Shown in pieces: positions 57,373-64,000 of a DNA stretch of 64,000 bases (positions are counted from its first letter, which is position 1; each line of letters opens with the position of its first letter). The translations under genes were made by a program, and so were the position numbers. Source of the DNA: Archangium sp. (GTDB lineage Bacteria > Myxococcota > Myxococcia > Myxococcales > Myxococcaceae); assembly GCA_030681645.1 (NCBI GenBank), contig JAUXRX010000021.1, positions 1 through 64,000 on the forward strand, read 5' to 3'. Under the pieces are notes generated by a model. The model made no database searches, was not told the origin of the DNA, and worked only from the letters and a program-made list of their open reading frames with translations.

Positions 57373-58770
57373 ATGTCCCGCCTTGCCCAGGCCCTCACCA
57401 TCATCGGATGCATCGTCGGGGTGCTGGTCGCCGCGACCGTGCAGCACGTGCTCGTGCTGGGCGCCACCCTCGGGCCCGAGCGCTTCGTCGTGCCCTTCGT
57501 GGTGGGCTTGACGTTCGGAAGCCTCATCGTCGCGCTGGTGAAGGCGCGCGCAGCGCAACGGTTGAGCCTCGAGTCGCTGGCCACCAACCGCCGGGAGATC
57601 GCCAGCCTCAACGAGCGCCTGTCGCACACGGTGCGCAGCCAGGGCAACGAGCTCAAGACGGCGGAGCGCCGGCTCGTCGAGGCCGACCGGCTCGGGGCGG
57701 TGGGTTTGCTTGCCGGGGGCATCGCGCACGACTTCAACAACCTCCTCACCGTGGTGCTTTCGGGCTCGGCGTTCCTGCTCGAAGGCGCCACTGAAACGCA
57801 GAAGGAGGTGCTGGAGGGCATGCTGTCTGCGGGCGAGCGCGGCGCCACCCTCACCCGGCAGTTGCTCACGCTCTCGCAACCGCCCCGAGCGAGCTCCGAA
57901 GCCCGGTGCATCAACCGGTCCGTGGCGGAACTGGAGTCGCTCATTCGCCGGCTGCTGGGCACCAGCGTCCGCCTCGAGGTGACCCGCTGCGAGGGGCCGC
58001 TCACGGTGCGGTTGGGGCGGTCCTTCGTCGAGCAGGTGCTGGTCAACCTGGTGGTCAACGCGCGCGACGCCATGCCGGGCGGGGGCACCCTCAGCGTCAC
58101 CACCGAGCGGAAAGACGGGACCGCCGTGCTGCGGGTGAGGGACACGGGGGCGGGCATCTCTCCCGAGGTGCAGTCGCGCATCTTCGAGCCTTTCTTCACC
58201 ACCAAGGGCGACGGCCGCGGAACCGGGCTCGGCCTGGCGGTGGTGATGGACGCGATGCAGCGCGCCGGGGGGCAGATCTCCGTCGACTCCAGGCCCGGAG
58301 AGGGCACGCTCTTCGTCTTGACCTTCCCCCTCGCGGATCGGGACGAGGCCGAGTCGACGCCGCCCAGTCCCTCCTCGCCCTCCGGCCCCGACGTCATCGT
58401 CTTCGTGGACGCGGAGGCGAGCCTGAGGACGGTGATGGGGAGCGCCCTGGAGCAGCTGGGCTACGAGGTGAAGACCTGCTCGGGCCAGGCCGAGGCGCTC
58501 ACCGTGCTCGAGGGCCTTCTCCAGCGCGGCCAGGCGGTGGCGCTGATCACTGATCTGCTGCTGGCGGACGGAGACGGCCACACGCTGGTGCACGAGGCCA
58601 AGGCCCGCACGCCCCTGCTCCCCGCCATCGTCACGTCCTCCTTCGGCCTCGCCGAGCTCAAGCTCGCCGACGACGCGGTTCCGCTGGCCAAGCCCTACAC
58701 GCCGGCGCGCCTGGTGGAGGCCATCGATCAGTCGGTGCGCCAGGCCCATCGCGAAACGCCCGGCTCATGA
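57373..58770 (+). CDS. Membrane hybrid histidine kinase with C-terminal receiver
   Basis: A 465-aa protein: two N-terminal membrane helices (about 5-30, 36-55), a coiled coil (about 65-105), a HisKA-type H-box GGIAHDFNNLLTVVLSG, N-box LVNLVVNARDAM, G1 VRDTGAGI, F-box FEPFFTT and G2 GRGTGLGLAVV, and a C-terminal receiver (about 345-460) with VFVDAEA, Asp in LITDLLLADGDG, Ser in TSSFG and Lys in LAKPY. HDFNNLL marks the NtrB-like class seen in large myxobacterial kinases. It lies 122 bp after the CheW-CZB gene on the same strand. Confidence 0.9.
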   Translation: MSRLAQALTIIGCIVGVLVAATVQHVLVLGATLGPERFVVPFVVGLTFGSLIVALVKARAAQRLSLESLATNRREIASLNERLSHTVRSQGNELKTAERRLVEADRLGAVGLLAGGIAHDFNNLLTVVLSGSAFLLEGATETQKEVLEGMLSAGERGATLTRQLLTLSQPPRASSEARCINRSVAELESLIRRLLGTSVRLEVTRCEGPLTVRLGRSFVEQVLVNLVVNARDAMPGGGTLSVTTERKDGTAVLRVRDTGAGISPEVQSRIFEPFFTTKGDGRGTGLGLAVVMDAMQRAGGQISVDSRPGEGTLFVLTFPLADRDEAESTPPSPSSPSGPDVIVFVDAEASLRTVMGSALEQLGYEVKTCSGQAEALTVLEGLLQRGQAVALITDLLLADGDGHTLVHEAKARTPLLPAIVTSSFGLAELKLADDAVPLAKPYTPARLVEAIDQSVRQAHRETPGS

Positions 58771-58862
58771 CTCGGAGCGCGTCGTCGGCGAAGACGTCGA
58801 GGCGCTCACCAGGACGCATCAGGAGGGCCTGACTCGAGGCTCGGGTTGTGGTGTGAAAGGCC

Positions 58863-61523
58863 ATGCGCTCTCAGCTGCTGGCCCTCGTGATTCTCGTCGC
58901 GGCGTCGTGCGGTCCCAACATCACGGGGAATGACGCAGGAACAGGTGGTGGTGGCTCGGTGACCGGCGGCGGTGGTGGCTCGGTGAACACCGCGCCCGTG
59001 CCGACCGACGACGCCTTTTCCTCCGCTGAAGATTCCGTGCTCGGGGTGATGGTCGCGCAGTTGCTCACCAACGACACGGACGCCGAGACGCCGGGAGCGC
59101 TGTCCGTCACCGCGGTTGGAAACGCGACCCAGGGCTCGGTGCAGCTGGCTGCAGGTCAGATCACCTTCACCCCGACCGCCGACTTCAATGGCAGCGCGAG
59201 CTTCGAGTACACGCTCTCCGATGGCTCGCTGACGGCGACCGGAGTGGTCCGGGTCACGGTGACGCCGGTGAACGACGCGCCGCTCTCGACGGCCGACACC
59301 TTCACCACCCCGGAAGACACCGCCCTCACGCTCGCGGTGGCCCAGGTGCTCGCCAACGACACCGACGTCGACAGCACCGGACTCCAGGTCACCGCCGTGG
59401 GCAACCCCATCAACGGCACCGTGCAGCTCGCTGCCGGGCAGATCACCTTCACGCCGGGAGTCGACTTCAACGGCATGGCCAGCTTCGAGTACACGCTCTC
59501 CGATGGCGCGCTGAGCACCTTCGGTGCGGTGGCGGTGACGGTGACCGCCGTGAACGATGCGCCGGTCGCGGTCGACGATGCCTTCGCCACGGACGAAGAC
59601 ACCAACCTCACCCTGGCGGTGGCCCAGGTGCTCGCCAACGACGTCGACGTGGACAGCACGGGCCTCCAGCTCACCGCCGTCGCCAACGCCCTTCAGGGCA
59701 CGGTGGCCCTCTCGGCCGGGCAGATCACCTTCTCTCCGGCCGCCGACTTCAATGGAGCCGCGACCTTCGAGTACACGCTGTCCGACGGCACCGCCGTGGC
59801 GACGGGGCAGGTGAGCATCAACGTCCGCCCGGTGAATGATCCGCCCGTGGCGGTGAATGATGCCTTCACCACGGCGGAGGATGTGGCGCTGACGCTCACC
59901 AGTGCGCAGGTGCTCGCGAACGACGTGGACGCCGACGTCCCCAGCTCGCTCTCGGTCACGTCGGTCTCGAACGCGACCCACGGCACGGTGGTGCTCGCCG
60001 CGGGGCAGATCATCTTCACGCCCGAGGGCGACTATTTTGGCCCCGCGTCGTTCGACTACGCGGTGAGTGACGGCACGTCATCCTCGACCGCGGCGGTGCA
60101 GGTGACGGTGAGCCCGGTCGATGATCCCCCGGTGGCCGGGGCGCAGACGCTCTCCACGGGCCGGAACACCCCGCTGGCCATCACGCTGACGGCCAGTGAC
60201 GCCGACACTCAACAGGCTTCGCTCACCTTCACGATCGACGTGGCTGCTGCCCATGGGACCGTCACGGGGACACCGCCTGCCGTGATGTACACGCCCAATG
60301 CGGGCTACTTCGGCGCCGACAGCTTCGGGTTCTCGGTCTCTGACGGCACCAGCACCTCGTCCGCGACCGTCAGCCTCACGGTGATCGCCACCGTGGTCTG
60401 CGGCGATGGGCTCACCGACGCGCCTGAAGAATGCGACGACGGCAACCTGGTCGACACCGACGGCTGCACCACCGCGTGCGTGATTGGGCCGCCCTGCGAC
60501 GTGGCCGCGCTGCCCGGCGCCGACCGCTTCGCCACCGATAGGGACGCCGGCACCTGCTACGCGTCCTTCGATGATGAGCAGGGCACCTTCGCGCAGGCCC
60601 AGACGCAGTGCATCGCCTCCGGTGGTGCCCTGGCCGTCATCACCTCGGCGGGGGAGCAGGCGCTGGTGAGCCGCGTTCAGAACACCAGCCAGAACCCGTG
60701 GCTCGGCGCGGTCGACGACACGAACACCACCGACGCCATCTTCACCTGGGTGACGGGCGAGCCGTGGGCGTACACGCACTTCGCCGCGGGGCAGCCCGAC
60801 GACGACGCGAGCACCGGGGGCAACGGCAACTGCCTGCACCTGGTCAACGCAGCCGGCGAGTGGAACGACACCAACTGCGACTTCGTGGGCTTCGTCACCG
60901 GCCGGGTCTGCGAGATCCCCGTGCAGGCGTGCGGCGACGGCATCCTTCAAGCCTCGCGTGGAGAGGCCTGCGACGATCGCAACCGCGTCCGCTTCGATGG
61001 CTGCTCGCCCGCCTGCCGGCTCGAGAGCCTCTTCTTCAGCGAGTACGTCGAGGGCTCGTCGAACAACAAGGCGGTGGAGATCTTCAACCCCTTCTCCACC
61101 CCGGTGAACCTGACCGGGTGTTCGCTGCGTCTGTATTCAAACGGGGCCGTGGCGCCCTCGACCACCCTGGCGCTCACCCAGACGATCGCCTCCCACGACG
61201 TGTTGGTGGCCTGCAACCCGTCGTCGTCGGCTGCGCTGCTGGCCACGTGCGATGTCACCAACAGCGCGGTGAACTTCAACGGCGACGACGCCATCGAGCT
61301 CTTCTGCAACGGCAGCACCGTCGACGCCATCGGCCAGGTTGGCTTCGACCCCGGCACCAACTGGGGCGCTGGAGTGCTGAGGACGGTGGACCAGACGCTG
61401 CGTCGCAAGTGCGTCATCTCGACTGGCGATGGCATCGCGAACAACGTCTTCGATCCCGCCCCGGAATGGGACGGCTTCGCGATCGACACCTTCGCTGGAC
61501 TGGGCGCCCACAGCTGTCCCTGA
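58863..61523 (+). CDS. Large surface lipoprotein: cadherin-like repeats, C-type lectin, lamin-tail domain
   Basis: An 886-aa protein. A signal with lipobox (LVILVAASC) and Gly-rich linker lead to about five cadherin-like repeats of ~95 residues (PVPTDDAFSSAED ... AGQITFTPTADFNGSASFEY ... VTVTPVND). Then come a DUF4215-type Cys repeat (CGDGLTDAPEECDDGN), a C-type lectin domain (about 560-695; CYASFDDEQGTFAQAQTQC, WNDTNCDFVGFVTGRVCE), a second Cys repeat, and a lamin-tail domain (EYVEGSSNNKAVEIFNPFS). It should be an outer-surface adhesin or carbohydrate-binding protein. The DUF4215 repeats are typical of myxobacteria. ATG 58863. Confidence 0.92.
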   Translation: MRSQLLALVILVAASCGPNITGNDAGTGGGGSVTGGGGGSVNTAPVPTDDAFSSAEDSVLGVMVAQLLTNDTDAETPGALSVTAVGNATQGSVQLAAGQITFTPTADFNGSASFEYTLSDGSLTATGVVRVTVTPVNDAPLSTADTFTTPEDTALTLAVAQVLANDTDVDSTGLQVTAVGNPINGTVQLAAGQITFTPGVDFNGMASFEYTLSDGALSTFGAVAVTVTAVNDAPVAVDDAFATDEDTNLTLAVAQVLANDVDVDSTGLQLTAVANALQGTVALSAGQITFSPAADFNGAATFEYTLSDGTAVATGQVSINVRPVNDPPVAVNDAFTTAEDVALTLTSAQVLANDVDADVPSSLSVTSVSNATHGTVVLAAGQIIFTPEGDYFGPASFDYAVSDGTSSSTAAVQVTVSPVDDPPVAGAQTLSTGRNTPLAITLTASDADTQQASLTFTIDVAAAHGTVTGTPPAVMYTPNAGYFGADSFGFSVSDGTSTSSATVSLTVIATVVCGDGLTDAPEECDDGNLVDTDGCTTACVIGPPCDVAALPGADRFATDRDAGTCYASFDDEQGTFAQAQTQCIASGGALAVITSAGEQALVSRVQNTSQNPWLGAVDDTNTTDAIFTWVTGEPWAYTHFAAGQPDDDASTGGNGNCLHLVNAAGEWNDTNCDFVGFVTGRVCEIPVQACGDGILQASRGEACDDRNRVRFDGCSPACRLESLFFSEYVEGSSNNKAVEIFNPFSTPVNLTGCSLRLYSNGAVAPSTTLALTQTIASHDVLVACNPSSSAALLATCDVTNSAVNFNGDDAIELFCNGSTVDAIGQVGFDPGTNWGAGVLRTVDQTLRRKCVISTGDGIANNVFDPAPEWDGFAIDTFAGLGAHSCP

Positions 61524-61687
61524 GCCAGGCCTCATCGCGGTCAGGGCCGGAGCGGCGCTGCGTGGGGCCCGTCAGCAGCGTCGGCTCGAAACGACTGAAC
61601 TGAACATTGCCATCTCATTCCGTCTCGTGACGGAACTGCAGTCGTCCGGCCACTATCAGGGTCAACACACCTCGAATCGGCGGAGTC

Positions 61688-62962
61688 ATGCAGAAAACAC
61701 AACTACTTCTGGCTGTCTGTTTCGGCGGATGTGCGCTGTTTGGCTGCGATGGCGTGTCCAACGTCGCGAACACTCAGCATTCAGTGTCGAGCTCTCGCCT
61801 CGTAACGGTCGAGCCAACGGGTCATGGTTCCGAGATCGTGGTGGCGAGCGATCAACAACTTGCGTTCCGGCTCCCGACCCGACCTTCGGTTCGCGAGTAC
61901 TGGATGCTCACGGAAGGTGCAGAGGCGCTTTCTCCCGTCGGTCGCCAGCGGTTTGAGCCCGCCGAAGGTGCTCGACCCGGAGATCGTGGCTTCATCTGGC
62001 TCAACTACCGGCCACAAAGGAGCGGTCGGTTTGGGGTCACTCTCTCGCTCTTCAACGGCAACGATCAATCGAACACTCCGCTCGGGAGTGTCACCGTCAC
62101 GGTGCTGGCAGAGGAACCGGAGTTCACCTTGACGAGCGAGGAACCGTTGGGGTTTTCCCCGAGAGCGCTGCTTGCAGCGACGTCTTCGCACGCGGGCCAG
62201 AAGAGGCAGGCACTGTGCAGCTATACGGCATCAGCGGTCAATCTCTGTGCTGACGGCGCCTGCACACCAATCCAGAACCAGGGCCAATGTGGTTCCTGTT
62301 GGGCTCACGCCGGTGCTGGCGTCTTCGAGAACACCATCAGGCGAGCCGATTGGGTCACTCGGGATATCTCAGAGCAGCACATTCTGTCCTGCGACAGCAC
62401 GGTCCCCTACTGCGATGGAACGGTCTATTTCGGAGACGGACTGGCTCCGTTCGATGACGGCGCAGTGTATGAGCAAGACTTCCCGTATTCCGCTGGAGCC
62501 TACAATCTGCCCGATGGCGGCCACGGACCTCAGACTGCCTGCAGCGGGGGCCCCTTCGAGCACCACGAATTCATCGACTCGCGTAACCAGGACATCTGGG
62601 TCGATCCATCCTGTGTGAAGGCAAGGCTCGAAGCCGGCCAGTTCCTCATGACGTTCGCCGACGCGTCCGAGTGGTCGACACAGACGGGCCAGTATCAAGG
62701 TGGTGTGCGCGTCGGCAACGGCGTTGCGTTCGCGAATCACGTCGTCGTGATCGTGGGGTACGACGACACGCAGGGCGTATGGATCCTCAGGAACTCGTGG
62801 GGAACGGGTTGGGGCGAGACCGAGGATGGAATCCCAGGAGGAGGCGGCTACATGCGCCTCGCCTACGAGACTGACGCGGTCGCCAACGACATTGCGTACA
62901 TCACCTACACGCCAAACGAGTCTGTGAAGTCGTCAGTGATCCAGGCTCCTCAAAGCAATTAA
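61688..62962 (+). CDS. Papain-family (C1A) protease with chagasin-like N-terminal domain
   Basis: A 424-aa protein with a lipobox-like signal (CFGGCALFGC). Residues ~45-140 resemble a chagasin-type (I42) cysteine-protease inhibitor: EIVVASDQQLAFRLPTRPSV then YWML, PGDRGFIWLNYRPQRSGRF and VTVTVLAEEP. The C1A protease follows with C204 in QNQGQCGSCWAHAG, H351 in FANHVVVIVGYDD and N369 in ILRNSWGTGWGE, so the triad is complete. The order suggests a built-in inhibitory propeptide. Base composition is well below that of the neighbours, pointing to transfer. Likely secreted or surface-bound. Confidence 0.88.
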   Translation: MQKTQLLLAVCFGGCALFGCDGVSNVANTQHSVSSSRLVTVEPTGHGSEIVVASDQQLAFRLPTRPSVREYWMLTEGAEALSPVGRQRFEPAEGARPGDRGFIWLNYRPQRSGRFGVTLSLFNGNDQSNTPLGSVTVTVLAEEPEFTLTSEEPLGFSPRALLAATSSHAGQKRQALCSYTASAVNLCADGACTPIQNQGQCGSCWAHAGAGVFENTIRRADWVTRDISEQHILSCDSTVPYCDGTVYFGDGLAPFDDGAVYEQDFPYSAGAYNLPDGGHGPQTACSGGPFEHHEFIDSRNQDIWVDPSCVKARLEAGQFLMTFADASEWSTQTGQYQGGVRVGNGVAFANHVVVIVGYDDTQGVWILRNSWGTGWGETEDGIPGGGGYMRLAYETDAVANDIAYITYTPNESVKSSVIQAPQSN

Positions 62963-63036
62963 CGCTGTGCCTCATCGAATCTGAAATCAACCGTTCTCTC
63001 ATGTCAGGGCTGTACACAACCAAGTCTGGAGGAATA

Positions 63037-63414
63037 ATGTCCAAGTTCCGGTTTCTGTTGGCATTCTCATTCGCAGTGATCCTCGCCTTCGGAAGTTCTC
63101 GTGCGTTGGCCGCCGGGGGGATCAACAGTGTCAATATCTCGAAGATCTACGTACAGCCAGGCGGAGGCGTGGTTGTCGTCTGGTTCACGACCACCGCAGG
63201 TACCAACCCAGATTCCTGCTCGAACAGCGGTGTCGTCGTATTGTACGGAGATTATTCGTCGACGGCGAAAGCTGAAGGCATGCGCCAAACAACTTCGACG
63301 CTGATGTCGGCCTACCTTGCGGGAAAGAAGATCGATGTGTACAGCCAAGGATGCGTAACCTACCCTTGGGGTGGAACTGCGCCTGGCCTCTACGACGTCA
63401 CCATTCACAACTGA
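63037..63414 (+). CDS. Small secreted protein of unknown function
   Basis: A 125-aa protein with signal peptide (FRFLLAFSFAVILAFGSSRA, cut near ALA-AG) and a beta-rich mature part with two cysteines (NISKIYVQPGGGVVVVWFTT; DSCSNSGVVVLYGDY; DVYSQGCVTYPWG). GGAGG before ATG 63037 decides the start. It lies 74 bp after the papain-like gene and shares its low GC, so the two probably moved together. No family recognised. Confidence 0.75.
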   Translation: MSKFRFLLAFSFAVILAFGSSRALAAGGINSVNISKIYVQPGGGVVVVWFTTTAGTNPDSCSNSGVVVLYGDYSSTAKAEGMRQTTSTLMSAYLAGKKIDVYSQGCVTYPWGGTAPGLYDVTIHN

Positions 63415-63562
63415 CCAACAAGACGTTTGCGACCCTCGTCCTTGGCAACACTGCAGAGGGCGCGCGCGCCATGCTCTCGCCGTCAATCAGAGTGGCGGCA
63501 CCTTGCTGCGCTCGAGGTGGTTCCTTGAATCAGACCACGGCGTCACGGGCGCAGAGTTGGAA

Positions 63563-63586
63563 CCTCTCCCGAAGGGCTGGGAGAGG
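63563..63586. terminator. CCTCTCCC-type hairpin
   Basis: Arms CCTCTCCC (63563-63570) and GGGAGAGG (63579-63586), loop 8 nt, in the gene-free stretch between two convergent genes. The rest of 63415-63643 shows no gene. Confidence 0.6.
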
Positions 63587-63643
63587 GAGGGCCGAGTAGC
63601 GTTGGAATCCGTGCCGGTTGAGGGTGCGCAGCCCGCGGGGGGG

Positions 63644-64000
63644 TCAGAGCTGCGCGGGCCACGCCTGTAACGCGCGCAGCTCGTCGATGCGCACCGTGCC
63701 CCGCGCGCGCTCTCCGTTCTTCGCGTCGGCGATGCGCCACGCCAGCTCGCCCTTGAAGAGCGGCTGCGACTCGAGGAACACGCAGCGCAGCTCGCCCTCT
63801 TCGAAGCCACACTGCGCCTGCACCGCGCGCAGGAGCCGCTCGTCGTGCAGGTGCCCCTCACCGAAGTTCCACCCCAGCACCAGGCCCGCGATGAGCTCGC
63901 CGTCGGCCCACTCGTAGTCGTCGACGCGGTCCACCGCCTTCGGCAGCAGCAGCTGCAGCGCCTTCCCGTGCAGGTGCATGCTGCGAAAGGCCACCACCTT
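63644..64000 (-). CDS. Hypothetical protein (5' end outside window)
   Basis: The frame is open to the window edge and gives at least 118 residues of plausible soluble protein (VAFRSMHLHGKALQLLLPK, ELIAGLVLGWNFGEGHLHDE, GELRCVFLESQPLFKGELAW). I do not recognise a family. It may begin upstream of the window, or at GTG codons just inside the edge (63994-63997 region). It converges on the small secreted protein gene. Confidence 0.6.
   Translation of the reverse strand, partial: KVVAFRSMHLHGKALQLLLPKAVDRVDDYEWADGELIAGLVLGWNFGEGHLHDERLLRAVQAQCGFEEGELRCVFLESQPLFKGELAWRIADAKNGERARGTVRIDELRALQAWPAQL

Overview
The window comes from a high-GC bacterium with the gene style of the Myxococcota (myxobacteria). 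The evidence is three large Ser/Thr kinases with PEGA-type tails, an FHA-coupled sigma-54 activator, many two-component proteins, lipoproteins with very long Gly-rich or Thr-Asp-Gly linkers, a DUF3160 protein, and a secreted protein with myxobacterial Cys-rich (DUF4215-type) repeats. Genus cannot be read from the sequence. No rRNA, tRNA, CRISPR array, intact insertion sequence or replication origin was seen.

Layout. 1-5 kb: end of a lipoprotein gene, a SWIM zinc-finger gene overlapping an FHA/sigma-54 activator, a spacer with a duplicated inverted repeat, a MarR-type regulator and a DUF3160 protein. 5-9.3 kb: an electron-transport locus in which a NapC/NirT-type multihaem quinol dehydrogenase (ImcH-like layout) and a small cytochrome c diverge from a 13-haem cytochrome c/cytochrome b fusion (CbcL-like layout). 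9.6-13 kb: membrane protein, lipoprotein and PEGA protein. 13.1-18 kb: a seven-gene signalling operon, each junction a 4-bp ATGA/GTGA overlap, ending in a membrane thioredoxin-fold protein with a C-terminal CXXCH. 18.3-24.9 kb: Ser/Thr kinase, one-cysteine thioredoxin, front-end-type desaturase, small membrane proteins, flavin monooxygenase, Gre-like factor, phosphohydrolase. 24.9-30.1 kb: a repeat-rich lipoprotein, a second Ser/Thr kinase and a TPR protein.

30.2-32.2 kb looks acquired: a DUF262/DUF1524 (GmrSD-type) candidate defence gene converging on a small hypothetical gene. 32.3-43.4 kb is ordinary metabolism and envelope: NAD(P)-binding protein, fused trehalose-phosphate synthase/phosphatase, a porin-kinase pair, a TPR protein invaded by short repeats, and glutamine synthetase. 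43.4-47.9 kb is a mixed patch with a beta-propeller-like lipoprotein, two adjacent frameshifted genes, an alpha/beta hydrolase coupled to a CapA-family protein, and a hydrolase remnant. 47.9-55.3 kb holds a carotenoid/retinol-type FAD oxidoreductase with a monohaem protein, a quinone-reductase-like enzyme, and a calpain-family protease with a small companion gene. 55.4-58.8 kb has a lipoprotein hydrolase preceded by a coupled 30-codon ORF, a CheW-CZB fusion and a hybrid histidine kinase. 58.9-63.4 kb encodes secreted proteins: a cadherin-like/C-type lectin/lamin-tail lipoprotein, a papain-family protease with a chagasin-like N-terminal domain, and a small secreted protein; the last two are clearly lower in GC.

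The points I would follow first are the divergent ImcH-like/CbcL-like pair, the overlapping phosphorelay with its redox-type terminal gene, the calpain plus companion, the papain protease carrying its own putative inhibitor, and a family of short dispersed repeats that has entered coding sequence and is translated in two frames.
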